Positions 32,920-41,170 are shown, counted from the stretch's first letter. The stretch is 64,000 nt of DNA from Leifsonia sp. Leaf264 (GCF_001422325.1 NZ_LMMR01000011.1:31769-95768), one strand, 5' to 3'. A program made the numbers and translations. Notes: a model not told the origin generated them from the sequence alone.

Positions 32920-34104
32920 ATGCGCGTCGACCTGCTCACCCGTGAATATCCGCCGGAAGTCTATGGGGGAGCGGGGGTGCACGTCGCCGAACTGGTGAGG
33001 GCGCTCCGCGGCGACACCGAGGTGCTGGTGCGCTGCTTCGGTGCTCCCCGCGATGAGGTCGGAGCGTTCGCGTACGGCGTCCCCGCAGAGCTGAGCGCGG
33101 CCAACCCGGCGATCACCACGCTGGGCACCGACCTGGCGATGGCCCAGGATGCCGCGGGCGCCAACCTGGTGCACTCGCACACCTGGTACGCGAACGCGGC
33201 CGGGCACATCGCGAAGCTGCTGCACGGCATCCCGCACGTGGTCACGGCGCACAGCCTCGAGCCGCTGCGTCCGTGGAAGGCCGAGCAGCTCGGCGGCGGC
33301 TACGCGGTCTCGAGCTGGGTCGAGCGCACGGCGTTCGAGGCTGCGGATGCCGTCATCGCCGTGAGCGGCGGCATGCGTCGCGACATCCTGCGGTCGTATC
33401 CCGCCATCGATCCCGACCGCGTGCACGTGGTCTACAACGGCATCGACCTCGAGCGCTGGAAGCCGGTTCACGACGAGGCGACAGTGCGCGCCCTCGGCAT
33501 CGATCCCGACCGCCCGTCGGTCGTCTTCGTCGGACGCATCACGCGGCAGAAGGGGCTTCCCTACCTGCTCCGGGCGGCACGGATGCTTCCCCCCGAGGTG
33601 CAGCTGGTGCTGTGCGCCGGTGCCCCCGACACGCAGGCGATCATGGACGAGGTCAGCGGACTCGTGCGCGAGTTGCAGCAGGAGCGCACTGGTGTCGTCT
33701 GGATCGACAGGCTGCTGCCGCAGCCCGAGCTCTCGGCCGTGCTGACGGCCGGCACCACCTTCGTCTGCCCGTCGGTGTACGAGCCCCTCGGCATCGTCAA
33801 CCTCGAGGCCATGGCCTGCGGGCTGCCCGTCGTCGGAACCGCCACCGGCGGCATCCCCGAGGTGGTCGACGACGGCGTCACCGGCCGACTGGTGCCCATC
33901 GAACAGCTCGAGGACGGCACCGGGACCCCCATCGATCCCGAGCGCTTCGTGGCCGACCTCGCCGAGGCTCTCATCGCCGTCGTCAGTGATCCCGAGGCGG
34001 CCGCCCGCATGGGCGCGGCCGGACGCGATCGCGCCGAGCGCGAGTTCGGCTGGGACCGCATCGCCGCGAGCACGCGAGAGATCTACGACAGCCTCGTCAG
34101 CTGA
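32920..34104 (+). CDS. glgA: Glycogen synthase, actinobacterial GT4 type (GlgA/GlgM)
   Basis: 394 residues. The GT-B fold is shown by LLTREYPPEVYGGAGVHVAEL at the N-terminus, HSHTWYANAAGHIAK, FVGRITRQKG and the nucleotide-sugar site VYEPLGIVNLEAMACGLPVVGTATGGIPEV. It uses ADP-glucose made by the divergent glgC. In mycobacteria and streptomycetes this GT4 branch has been shown or proposed to make maltose-1-phosphate or extend alpha-glucan, so the exact product (GlgA or GlgM) is open. TAGCGT lies 6 bases upstream. Confidence 0.92.
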   Translation: MRVDLLTREYPPEVYGGAGVHVAELVRALRGDTEVLVRCFGAPRDEVGAFAYGVPAELSAANPAITTLGTDLAMAQDAAGANLVHSHTWYANAAGHIAKLLHGIPHVVTAHSLEPLRPWKAEQLGGGYAVSSWVERTAFEAADAVIAVSGGMRRDILRSYPAIDPDRVHVVYNGIDLERWKPVHDEATVRALGIDPDRPSVVFVGRITRQKGLPYLLRAARMLPPEVQLVLCAGAPDTQAIMDEVSGLVRELQQERTGVVWIDRLLPQPELSAVLTAGTTFVCPSVYEPLGIVNLEAMACGLPVVGTATGGIPEVVDDGVTGRLVPIEQLEDGTGTPIDPERFVADLAEALIAVVSDPEAAARMGAAGRDRAEREFGWDRIAASTREIYDSLVS

Positions 34105-34127
34105 GCGGAACGCCCCGCTCCGACGGA

Positions 34128-34133
34128 TAGCAT
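34128..34133 (+). promoter_or_regulatory. Putative -10 box of the ABC ATPase gene (leaderless)
   Basis: TAGCAT ends 6 bases before the ATG at 34140. Confidence 0.45.
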
Positions 34134-34139
34134 GGCTGT

Positions 34140-34922
34140 ATGCCGAACGTTGTGCAGCTGTCAGACGTCTCCGTCATCCGTGACGGAAAGCCCATCCTCG
34201 ATTCGGTGACCTGGTCCATCGACGACGATCAGCGCTGGGTCATCCTCGGCCCGAACGGAGCCGGTAAGACCACGCTCCTGCAGATCATCGCCGCCATGCT
34301 GCACCCGACGAGCGGGACCGCCGAGATCCTCGAGGAGCGACTCGGCTCCGTCGACGTCTTCGAGCTGCGCCCGATGATCGGCTTCGCCTCCACGGCTATG
34401 GCCCGCAAGCTCCCGAAGAACGAGACCGTCCTCGACGTCGTCATGACGGCGGCGTACTCGGTGACCGGCCGCTGGAACGAGGAGTACGAGGAGATCGACT
34501 CCCGCCGCGCCCAGCGCGTCCTGGCCGAGTGGAAGCTCGACCACCTCGCCGATCGCACCTTCGGCACCCTCAGCGACGGCGAGCAGAAGCGCGTGCAGAT
34601 CGCCCGGTCCGTGATGACGGATCCCGAGCTCCTGCTGCTCGACGAGCCGGCAGCGAGCCTCGACCTCGGCGCCCGCGAGGAACTGCTGCAGCTTCTCGGC
34701 GGGTACGCCCGCGAGGCCACGTCGCCGGCCTTCGTCATGGTCACCCATCACGTCGAGGAGATCCCCGTCGGCTTCACTCACGTGCTGCTCATCGCCGATG
34801 GCAGGGTGACGGCATCCGGGCCCCTCTCCGAGGCCCTGACCTCGGAGAACCTCACCGAGACCTTCGGCCTGCCGATCGAGGTCACCGAGACCGACGGCCG
34901 TTACGCGGCGCGAGCGGTCTGA
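34140..34922 (+). CDS. Stand-alone ABC transporter ATP-binding protein
   Basis: 260 residues. Walker A GPNGAGKTT, Q-loop area, signature LSDGEQKRVQIARS, Walker B LLLLDEPAASLD and switch His in MVTHHVEEI are all present. The signature Gly-Gly is Asp-Gly, seen in some YlmA/ModF-like ATPases. No permease gene is adjacent, so its partner is elsewhere or it acts alone. The leaderless -10 box TAGCAT lies 6 bases upstream. It is 35 bases after glgA but probably has its own promoter. Confidence 0.88.
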   Translation: MPNVVQLSDVSVIRDGKPILDSVTWSIDDDQRWVILGPNGAGKTTLLQIIAAMLHPTSGTAEILEERLGSVDVFELRPMIGFASTAMARKLPKNETVLDVVMTAAYSVTGRWNEEYEEIDSRRAQRVLAEWKLDHLADRTFGTLSDGEQKRVQIARSVMTDPELLLLDEPAASLDLGAREELLQLLGGYAREATSPAFVMVTHHVEEIPVGFTHVLLIADGRVTASGPLSEALTSENLTETFGLPIEVTETDGRYAARAV

Positions 34923-34960
34923 CACCCAGGCGTGGAGTCAGCCGACTGGGCGATCTCTGC

Positions 34961-34966
34961 TAGACT
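34961..34966 (+). promoter_or_regulatory. Putative -10 box of rpmE2
   Basis: TAGACT about 105 bases upstream of the rpmE2 ATG, giving a leader of about 95-100 bases. No Zur-type palindrome and no good -35 are visible. Confidence 0.45.
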
Positions 34967-35071
34967 CGGTAGCTGGCCCTCGAGGCCTGAGCTTTTCGCC
35001 GCCCGCGGCGTTCCCGTGGTTTCCACGATCTCAACACAATTCCGTTCCATTCGAAACACAAGGACTCTTCA

Positions 35072-35323
35072 ATGAAGACTGACATTCACCCCAAGTACGA
35101 AGCGGTCGTCTTCCGCGACCTCGCGTCGGGCAAGTCGTTCCTCACCCGGTCGACGGTCGGCAGCGCCAAGACCATCGAGTGGGAAGACGGCAACACGTAC
35201 CCCGTCATCGACGTCGAGATCTCCTCGGAGTCGCACCCGTTCTACACGGGCAAGCAGCGCATCATGGACTCGGCCGGACGCGTCGAGAAGTTCAACCAGC
35301 GCTTCAAGAACTTCGGCAAGTAA
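35072..35323 (+). CDS. rpmE2: 50S ribosomal protein L31 type B
   Basis: 83 residues beginning [16 protein letters not shown] and ending [11 protein letters not shown]. The Cys residues of the zinc-binding type A form (CxxC) are absent, so this is the zinc-independent type B paralogue. In many actinobacteria it is induced under zinc limitation through Zur; no Zur box is seen here, so it may be the constitutive L31. AAGGA precedes the ATG. A strong terminator follows. Confidence 0.96.
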   Translation: MKTDIHPKYEAVVFRDLASGKSFLTRSTVGSAKTIEWEDGNTYPVIDVEISSESHPFYTGKQRIMDSAGRVEKFNQRFKNFGK

Positions 35324-35343
35324 GCTCCAGCTTCAGCCCGGAC

Positions 35344-35376
35344 AGGAAGGCCCTCGCCATCGGCGGGGGCCTTCCT
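35344..35376 (+). terminator. rpmE2 terminator
   Basis: A 15-base stem AGGAAGGCCCTCGCC/GGCGGGGGCCTTCCT (one G-T pair) with a 3-base loop, followed by CTGTTG, 20 bases after the rpmE2 stop. Confidence 0.85.
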
Positions 35377-35424
35377 CTGTTGACGGATGCGGCAACTCGA
35401 CTGTTGACGGATGCGGCAACTCGA
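35377..35424. repeat. 24-bp tandem duplication
   Basis: CTGTTGACGGATGCGGCAAC plus TCGA occurs twice without gap (35377-35400 and 35401-35424), perfectly conserved. Each unit contains GTTG...CAAC, able to form a small hairpin. It sits between the rpmE2 terminator and the convergent 35442 gene. Confidence 0.85.
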
Positions 35425-35441
35425 CGGAGGTGGGTCTCGGC

Positions 35442-35687
35442 TCAGGGCTCCAGGCCCGGCGGCACGTTGAGGGTGCCGTCCGAGGCGTTGCCGAACTCGG
35501 TGCGGATGCGGTCGCGGGCCTCGTGCTCGACGAGCACGGGCACGAAGTCGCGGATCGGATTGCCATCCAGATTGTGGTGCTCCTCGTCGACGACGTGTTC
35601 GACCACTGACGGATCGACGTCGGGGAAGCGTTCCTCGAGGCGTTCGACGACCTTCTCGACCGCTGCGTTCTCTTCGTCGGCGTCCAT
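35442..35687 (-). CDS. Small three-helix-bundle protein
   Basis: 81 residues, acidic, with the pattern AAVEKVVERLEERFPDVDPSVVEHVVDEEHHNLDGNPIRDFVPVLVEHEARDRI (spans about 9-60). This is the arrangement of short actinobacterial proteins described as three-helix-bundle dimerisation domains; that name is from memory. No catalytic residues. A TTG at 35699 is in frame; the ATG at 35687 is preferred although no ribosome binding site is clear. Function unknown. Confidence 0.65.
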   Translation of the reverse strand: MDADEENAAVEKVVERLEERFPDVDPSVVEHVVDEEHHNLDGNPIRDFVPVLVEHEARDRIRTEFGNASDGTLNVPPGLEP

Positions 35688-35747
35688 TGCAGCAGTCAAC
35701 GCCCGCGGCCGGGCACGTGCAAGCGAACAGCAGGTGAACTACTCGCC

Positions 35748-36449
35748 TCAGCGCACCGGCCAGGCGCCCGAGGTCGTGAACTCCGGGTCCTTCGTGCGGC
35801 GCATGTAGCTCTGGAAGCTCTCGGCCTGCTGGTGGCACCAGTCGACCTGGCGTGCGTGGAGTTCCTCGGCCGTGATCGTCAAGGCGTGCGGGTAGCGGCG
35901 GGCGATGGCCTGCGCGACGTGACCGGCCGCGATGGCGTCTGCGCCGGCGTCGTGCGCGTTGTCGAGGACGACGCCGTAGTGCTCGGCGGCGGCCGTGAGG
36001 GTGCGCTTGCCCTTGCGGTAGGTGTCGACCGCCTTGTCGATGACGAGCGGATCGACGACGGGGCTGGGGGAGACGAGTCCGGGGATGCCGTAGCGCCGCG
36101 CCTCGCGGTCGAGCACGGAGAGGTCGTACGCCGCGTTGTAGGCGACGAGCGGGATGCCGTCGGCGAGGCGGCCGCGGATCGCCGCGACGATCTCGGCGAT
36201 GGCGTCGGCAGCCACGCGTCCGTTGATGCGCGCGTACTCGGTGGTGATGCCGTGGATCTCGGCGGCTCCGTCGGGGATGATGATGCCCGGATCGACGAGC
36301 CAGTCCGTGCGCTCGACCACGACGCCGTCGGCATCGAGCACGGCCAGGGTGGCCGTGACGATGCGGGTGGTCTCGACGTCGATGCCCGTGGTCTCGAGGT
36401 CGAAGACGGCCAGCGTGGAGGCCCAGGTCGCGGTGGTTGTGGTGGTCAC
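35748..36449 (-). CDS. Exonuclease domain protein (alternative internal start of the fusion ORF)
   Basis: If translation begins at the internal GTG (36449), the product is a 233-residue DEDDh 3'-5' exonuclease of normal stand-alone length, starting VTTTTTATWASTLAVFDLETTG (first residues of the protein). TACTCT lies exactly 6 bases upstream, the same leaderless spacing used by many genes here. The family includes DnaQ proofreading subunits, RNase T and related nucleases. This entry overlaps the full fusion CDS and records the alternative reading. Confidence 0.5.
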   Translation of the reverse strand: MTTTTTATWASTLAVFDLETTGIDVETTRIVTATLAVLDADGVVVERTDWLVDPGIIIPDGAAEIHGITTEYARINGRVAADAIAEIVAAIRGRLADGIPLVAYNAAYDLSVLDREARRYGIPGLVSPSPVVDPLVIDKAVDTYRKGKRTLTAAAEHYGVVLDNAHDAGADAIAAGHVAQAIARRYPHALTITAEELHARQVDWCHQQAESFQSYMRRTKDPEFTTSGAWPVR

Positions 36450-37265
36450 AGGGTCAGAGTATGCAGGGCCGCCGACATCGCCGGTGAGCCACTCCGCGAA
36501 GGTCTCGGTTCCGTTCGCGAGCTCGGGAGCGAGGTTGAGGCCGGTGCGGAAGAAGCCCAGGATCGCCCCGACCGCCGGCACCGGGATGATCGGTCCGCGG
36601 CCGCCATGGGCCGATCGCCGCAACGAGGCGATGACGCGCGACGTCAGCACCTCGGGGCCGGCGACGGTGTGCAGGCGCTCGCGCCCCGACGGGACCAGCG
36701 CCTCGTCGACCAGCCGGGCCGCGACATCGCGCACGGCGATGGGCTGGAACGTCGTGCCGGTGAGCTCGGTGGTCCAGCCGAACGGCGCGAGGCCGAACAG
36801 CTGGTCGACGAAGTCGTGGAACTGGGTGGCCCGCACGATCGAGACATCGAGCCGGGAATCGCGGTACGCGTGCTCCTGCGCCGTCTTCGCCGCGTAGTAG
36901 CCGGAGACCCCACGATCGACGGCGATGATCGAGAGAAGCACGAGGCGACGGATGCGGGAGACCCGGGCAGCGGCCGCAACGACGCGCGGTCCTCGGCGCA
37001 GCGTGTCCTGCGCCGCGCCGGTGACGCCGTCTGTCGCGTCGATGATCGCATCGGCACCGCTGAAAGCCGCGATGAGTCCGACCCCTGAGACGACGTCGGC
37101 CGTGACGTATTCCACACCGGGAATGGAGGCATCCGTCGCCACGGTCCCGCGACTCACGGCCCGGACGCGCACACCCCGGGCCCTGCCTTCCGCAACGACG
37201 GCGCGGCCCGCGCGCCCGGTTCCTCCGAGCACGACGATCAGCGGAATGTGCGGCTCGGGAATCAT
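35748..37265 (-). CDS. Fusion ORF: NAD(P)-binding SDR/NmrA-like domain plus DnaQ-type 3'-5' exonuclease
   Basis: 505 residues in one frame. Residues 1-~262 form an atypical SDR (GGTGRAGRAVVAEGRARG at 14-31, then ADAIIDATDG, LVLLSIIAVDRG). Residues ~281-505 form a DEDDh exonuclease: VFDLETTGID, HGITTEYA, YNAAYDLSVLDREARRYG and NAHDAGADA supply the Asp/Glu/Asp/His/Asp positions. Between them is a Thr-rich stretch of about 20 residues. No stop separates the two. TAGACT lies 6 bases before the ATG. Either a true bifunctional protein or two genes that lost the stop between them; an internal GTG with its own -10 box favours separate exonuclease expression as well. Confidence 0.8.
   Translation of the reverse strand: MIPEPHIPLIVVLGGTGRAGRAVVAEGRARGVRVRAVSRGTVATDASIPGVEYVTADVVSGVGLIAAFSGADAIIDATDGVTGAAQDTLRRGPRVVAAAARVSRIRRLVLLSIIAVDRGVSGYYAAKTAQEHAYRDSRLDVSIVRATQFHDFVDQLFGLAPFGWTTELTGTTFQPIAVRDVAARLVDEALVPSGRERLHTVAGPEVLTSRVIASLRRSAHGGRGPIIPVPAVGAILGFFRTGLNLAPELANGTETFAEWLTGDVGGPAYSDPVTTTTTATWASTLAVFDLETTGIDVETTRIVTATLAVLDADGVVVERTDWLVDPGIIIPDGAAEIHGITTEYARINGRVAADAIAEIVAAIRGRLADGIPLVAYNAAYDLSVLDREARRYGIPGLVSPSPVVDPLVIDKAVDTYRKGKRTLTAAAEHYGVVLDNAHDAGADAIAAGHVAQAIARRYPHALTITAEELHARQVDWCHQQAESFQSYMRRTKDPEFTTSGAWPVR
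36456..36461 (-). promoter_or_regulatory. Putative internal -10 box inside the fusion ORF
   Basis: TACTCT on the minus strand ends 6 bases before the in-frame GTG at 36449, at the junction of SDR and exonuclease domains. Confidence 0.45.
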
Positions 37266-37271
37266 GAGCAG

Positions 37272-37277
37272 AGTCTA
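37272..37277 (-). promoter_or_regulatory. Putative -10 box of the SDR-exonuclease gene (leaderless)
   Basis: TAGACT on the minus strand ends 6 bases before the ATG at 37265. Confidence 0.5.
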
Positions 37278-37323
37278 GGTCGGCACGCTCAGCCGTCGTC
37301 CAGCCCGCACCGGGAGCGCGGCC

Positions 37324-37329
37324 TAAACT
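37324..37329 (+). promoter_or_regulatory. Putative -10 box of the alpha/beta hydrolase gene
   Basis: TAAACT ends 7 bases before the ATG at 37337. The intervening GGGGGAG resembles a ribosome binding site but lies too close to the ATG to be one with normal spacing. Confidence 0.45.
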
Positions 37330-37336
37330 GGGGGAG

Positions 37337-38281
37337 ATGTCAGCCTCTTCGCCCTACGCCGCGCAGCTCGAGCGCATTCCCGTCGTCGAACGCACGCTCC
37401 AGGTGCTCGGATCCGAGACCCGCTACTGGGAGTACGGCGACGCTGCAGGGGATGCTGCGAGCGACGAGACCATCGTGCTGGTCCACGGTTTCCGCGGCGA
37501 CCACCACGGCCTCGAGCCTGTCGTCGCCCAGCTTCCGGGACGGCACATCATCTCGCCCGACCTGCCGGGGTTCGGCTCGTCGGCTCCATTGCGCAGCGCC
37601 CACGACATCGACGGCTACGCGGCCTGGCTGGCCGCCTTCATCGCCGGACTGAACCTCACCGGACGCGTCGTCCTTCTCGGCCACTCCTTCGGCTCCATCA
37701 TCTCCTCGGCTGCCCTCGCGGGCGGGCTCGCCGTCGACGACGTGATCCTGGTGAACCCGATCGCCGCCCCCGCGTTGCGCGGCCCCCGCGGCGTCATGAC
37801 GCGGCTCGCCGTGTTCTACTACCAGGCGTCGGCCGCCCTGCCCGAGAAGGTCGGGTTCGCGCTGCTGCGCAACCGCGCGATCGTGCGCATCATGAGCGTG
37901 ACGATGGTCAAGACCCACGATGCCGAGCTGCGTCGTTTCGTGCACGACCAGCACGACCAGTACTTCTCCGCGTTCAGCGACCGCGACGTGGTGCTCGAGG
38001 CGTTCCGCGCCTCCGTCAGCCACGATGTCAGCGAGTACGCCGCGGCCATCCCGACGCGCACGCTGCTGATCGCCGCGGACAAGGACGACATCACCTCGGT
38101 CTCCGCCCAGCACGACGTGCAGAAGTTGTTCCCGGATGCCGCCCTCCACGTCATCCCCGACGTCGGCCACCTGATCCACTACGAGACCCCCAAGGAGGCC
38201 GCCGAGCAGATCGAGGCCTTCCTGGCCGTGCCTGCAGACGCGCCCGGAGGCTCGGACTCGACGACGCCGGCTGCATCGTGA
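37337..38281 (+). CDS. Alpha/beta-fold hydrolase
   Basis: 314 residues. The fold landmarks are LVHGFRGDHHGLEP, the nucleophile elbow LLGHSFGSIISS (Ser in GHSFG), LIAADKDDITSV with the acid residue and DVGHLIHYE with the catalytic His. Probably an esterase or lipase-like enzyme acting on a lipid or small ester. Its stop overlaps the GTG of the next glycosyltransferase gene (GTGA), so the two products are likely made together, perhaps for a glycolipid or cell-wall polymer (inference). Confidence 0.9.
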   Translation: MSASSPYAAQLERIPVVERTLQVLGSETRYWEYGDAAGDAASDETIVLVHGFRGDHHGLEPVVAQLPGRHIISPDLPGFGSSAPLRSAHDIDGYAAWLAAFIAGLNLTGRVVLLGHSFGSIISSAALAGGLAVDDVILVNPIAAPALRGPRGVMTRLAVFYYQASAALPEKVGFALLRNRAIVRIMSVTMVKTHDAELRRFVHDQHDQYFSAFSDRDVVLEAFRASVSHDVSEYAAAIPTRTLLIAADKDDITSVSAQHDVQKLFPDAALHVIPDVGHLIHYETPKEAAEQIEAFLAVPADAPGGSDSTTPAAS

Positions 38282-39384
38282 AGGTCGTCTTCGACGCCCG
38301 CTACACGCGGGTCGACCATCACGACGGCATCAGCCGTTACACGGCGAACCTCGTGGCTGAACTCGCGAAGCTGCATCCGGTGACCATGCTCATCAGCGAT
38401 CATCGCCAGCTCGCGATGCTGCCCGATCTGCCGTGGCAGCTGGTCTCGTCACCGACGAGCGCGACCGAGCCCCTGGTGGCGCGCGCCGTCAACAAGCTGC
38501 GACCCGACGTGGTGTTCACGCCCATGCAGACCATGGGGTCGTGGGGGCGTCGCTACGCGCTGCTGCTCACGGTGCACGACCTCATCTACTACCGCAACCG
38601 CACGCCCCCGCGCGACCTCGCCGCACCCATCAGGTTGCTCTGGCGGCTCTACCACCTCGCCTGGTGGCCGCAGCGGATGCTGCTCAACCGTGCTGACGGC
38701 GTGGTGACGGTGTCGAACACGACGGCGGCCCTCATCGCCGAGCACGACCTCACGCGCAAGCCCGTCACCGTCGTCTCCAACGCCGCGGCGCCCCTGTCAG
38801 CGCCGGGTGCCGAAGGCGAGGACGACGCCGCGCTCACGCAGCGCGAGGCACCCGCAGTGCGCCGCCTGGTGTACATGGGCTCGTACATGCCCTACAAGAA
38901 CGTCGACACCCTCGTGCGCGGCGTGGCTGCCCTGCCCGGCACCGAGCTGCACCTGATGAGCCGGGTGAGCGATGTCGAGCGCACGCGGCTGCAGAGGCTC
39001 GCCCCGTCGGCGCTGCTCGTCTTCCATGACGGCGCGACCGATGCCGAGTACGCCGAGACCCTGCGTTCGGCAACGGCCCTCGTGACGGCCTCGCGTGACG
39101 AGGGCTTCGGTATCCCGCTCGTCGAGGCCATGAGCGTCGGCACGCCCGTGGTCGTGAGCGACATCCCGATCTTCCGCGAGATCGGCGGTGACGCGGCGCT
39201 CTACTTCGACGTCGATGACGCGAAGGCCCTCGCCGCAGCCGTGAAGCGGCTCGACGACCCCGCCGAGTGGCAGCGCCTGTCGGCGCTCGGCCTCGAACGG
39301 GCGGCGACGTTCACCTGGGCGGCATCCGCTCGCACCCTGCTCGGGGTTCTCGAGGAGACGGTGGCCAGGCGCCGCCACCGCTGA
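38278..39384 (+). CDS. GT4-family glycosyltransferase
   Basis: 368 residues, GT-B fold. FDARYTRVDHHDGISRYTANLVAEL at the N-terminus, VVTVSNTTAALIAE mid-protein, LVYMGSYMPYKNVDTLVRG and the donor site SRDEGFGIPLVEAMSVGTPVVVSDIPIFREIGGDAALYF are typical of GT4 mannosyl- or glucosyltransferases. There is no signal peptide, so it acts at the cytoplasmic face. The GTG start overlaps the alpha/beta hydrolase stop. The acceptor is unknown; phosphatidylinositol mannosides or wall glycans are possible. Confidence 0.9.
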   Translation: MKVVFDARYTRVDHHDGISRYTANLVAELAKLHPVTMLISDHRQLAMLPDLPWQLVSSPTSATEPLVARAVNKLRPDVVFTPMQTMGSWGRRYALLLTVHDLIYYRNRTPPRDLAAPIRLLWRLYHLAWWPQRMLLNRADGVVTVSNTTAALIAEHDLTRKPVTVVSNAAAPLSAPGAEGEDDAALTQREAPAVRRLVYMGSYMPYKNVDTLVRGVAALPGTELHLMSRVSDVERTRLQRLAPSALLVFHDGATDAEYAETLRSATALVTASRDEGFGIPLVEAMSVGTPVVVSDIPIFREIGGDAALYFDVDDAKALAAAVKRLDDPAEWQRLSALGLERAATFTWAASARTLLGVLEETVARRRHR

Positions 39385-39388
39385 CGCC

Positions 39389-40237
39389 TCAGGCTGCGAG
39401 CTGCTCGGCGATCGACTGGAGTACCTCGGTGGTACCGGCGTCGATCTTCACGGCTGCCCGTCCGTCGCCCTTGGTGATGCCGCGGTTCACGACGATGATC
39501 GGCGTGCGCTGTCGGCGCGCCTGCTCCACCAGGCGGATGCCCGAGTTCACCACGAGAGACGATCCGGCGACCATCAGCACGTCGGATGCCGTGAGCATGG
39601 CCTGCGCCTCGCGGAACCTCTCGCGCGGCACGAACTCGCCGAAGAACACGACGTCGGGCTTGAGCATGCCGCCGCACACAGTGCACTCGGGCACGATGAA
39701 CGCGTCGATCTCCGTGACGTCGGCGTCGCCGTCGGGGGCGAGTCTGGCCGCCTCGTCCTCGGTGAGCCAGGGATTCGCATCCGCCAGCCGCTGGGCGATG
39801 TCGGCGCGGGCGAAGAACTGCCCGCAGTGCAGGCAGACCACGCTGTCCATCGAGCCGTGCAGCGGCACGACCCGGGTCGATCCGGCGCGGGTGTGCAGGC
39901 CGTCGACGTTCTGGGTGACGATGCCGCTGACTGCTCCGGATGCCTCGAGCCCGGCCAGCAGTCGATGGCCGGCGTTCGGGCCGGCCTGCGCGAATCGCCG
40001 CCAGCCGAGGTGGCTGCCTGCCCAATAGCGACGGCGGTAGCGATCGTCGGCGAGGAACTGCTGGAACGTCATGGGATTGCGGACAGGGGCGCCGGCTCCG
40101 CGGTAGTCGGGGATGCCGGAGTCGGTCGAGACGCCTGCGCCGGTGAGCACCAGTGTCGAGCGCCCGCGCATCAGGTCGACTGCAGCGCTCACCCCCACGC
40201 GCTGTTCGTCGCTCAGTTCCAGTACCGTCTCGGTCAC
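39389..40237 (-). CDS. Sirtuin (SIR2-family NAD-dependent protein deacylase)
   Basis: 282 residues. NAD-binding GAGVSTDSGIPDYRG, catalytic TQNVDGLHTRAG and His in PLHGSMDSVVC are present. The zinc pairs are CLHC and CTVC, and GSSLVVNSG and IIVVNRG close the Rossmann fold. It removes acetyl or other acyl groups from lysines using NAD+. A longer insert between the Cys pairs is seen in macro-type or class II sirtuins. The GTG at 40237 has AGAGGAGAG upstream and TAGACT further up as a possible -10. Confidence 0.92.
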   Translation of the reverse strand: MTETVLELSDEQRVGVSAAVDLMRGRSTLVLTGAGVSTDSGIPDYRGAGAPVRNPMTFQQFLADDRYRRRYWAGSHLGWRRFAQAGPNAGHRLLAGLEASGAVSGIVTQNVDGLHTRAGSTRVVPLHGSMDSVVCLHCGQFFARADIAQRLADANPWLTEDEAARLAPDGDADVTEIDAFIVPECTVCGGMLKPDVVFFGEFVPRERFREAQAMLTASDVLMVAGSSLVVNSGIRLVEQARRQRTPIIVVNRGITKGDGRAAVKIDAGTTEVLQSIAEQLAA

Positions 40238-40332
40238 AACTCTCCTCTGCCGGTATGACGAGTCTAGGCACTTCAGTTTTCCGATTTGTTTCGGCGGGCT
40301 GCGACGATGGGGGTACCGAACGAGGGGAACCC

Positions 40333-41166
40333 GTGCACGTCATCCGCATCACCGACCTCGAGGCCGACGGCCTCGCCGACTACGCGCGTCTCACCGACGT
40401 CGCCCTGCGGAAGGTCACCGAGCCCGAGGGCGGTCTCTACATCGCCGAGTCGACCAAGGTCATCACCCGGGCTCTCGCCGCCGGTCACGTGCCGCGCTCG
40501 GTGCTTCTGCAGGAGAAGTGGCTGGCCGACGTCGAGCCGCTGCTGGTGGACTTCCCCGACGTTCCCGTCTTCGTGGGCGATGCGGCACTGCTCGAGAAGC
40601 TCACGGGCTACCACCTGCATCGCGGCGCCCTGGCCGCCATGCACAGGCCGGAGAACCCCTCCGTCGCCGACCTCCTGAAGGACGCGCGCCGTGTCGTCAT
40701 CCTCGAGGACATCGTCGATCACACCAACGTCGGGGCCATCTTCAGGTCGTCGGCGGGGTTGGGCGTCGATGCCGTGCTCGTGACGCCACGCTGTGCCGAT
40801 CCGTTGTACCGACGGAGTGTTCGGGTCAGCATGGGCACGGTGCTGCAGGTGCCGTGGGCGCGTCTTCCCGAATGGGACGAGGCGGCGACCATCCTCCATG
40901 ACGCCGGCTTCGAGATCGCGGCCCTCGCCCTCGCCGACGACGCCGTCAGCCTGCCCGACTACGCGGTCGACCCGCCCGCGCGCATAGCGCTGGTCTTCGG
41001 CAGCGAGGGCGACGGACTCAGCCGCACGGCTCTCGCCGCCGCCGACACCGTGGTCACCATCCCGATGCTGCACGGTGTCGATTCCCTCAACGTCGCATCC
41101 GCCAGCGCCGTCGTCGCGTACGCCCTGCGCGTCGACCGGGAGCACAGGTCGGCCGACCTAGACTGA
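40333..41166 (+). CDS. TrmH/SpoU-family RNA 2'-O-methyltransferase
   Basis: 277 residues. An N-terminal substrate-binding domain (1-~105) precedes the SPOUT catalytic core with motif 1 NVGAIFRSSAGLGVD, motif 2 LVFGSEGDGLS and motif 3 IPMLHGVDSLNVASASAVVAYAL. It methylates a ribose in rRNA or tRNA with S-adenosylmethionine; the target nucleotide cannot be assigned. Start chosen at GTG 40333 with GAGGGG upstream. The DacC-like gene begins 4 bases after its stop, with its -10 box inside this gene's end. Confidence 0.9.
   Translation: MHVIRITDLEADGLADYARLTDVALRKVTEPEGGLYIAESTKVITRALAAGHVPRSVLLQEKWLADVEPLLVDFPDVPVFVGDAALLEKLTGYHLHRGALAAMHRPENPSVADLLKDARRVVILEDIVDHTNVGAIFRSSAGLGVDAVLVTPRCADPLYRRSVRVSMGTVLQVPWARLPEWDEAATILHDAGFEIAALALADDAVSLPDYAVDPPARIALVFGSEGDGLSRTALAAADTVVTIPMLHGVDSLNVASASAVVAYALRVDREHRSADLD
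41159..41164 (+). promoter_or_regulatory. Putative -10 box of the carboxypeptidase gene (leaderless)
   Basis: TAGACT ends 6 bases before the ATG at 41171 and overlaps the end of the upstream methyltransferase gene. Confidence 0.5.
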
Positions 41167-41170
41167 TCCG

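Noticed and set aside
34923..35071. A Zur box or riboswitch in the rpmE2 leader
   Set aside because: No AT-rich palindrome of the Zur type and no conserved riboswitch stem could be seen, only a TAGACT -10 box.
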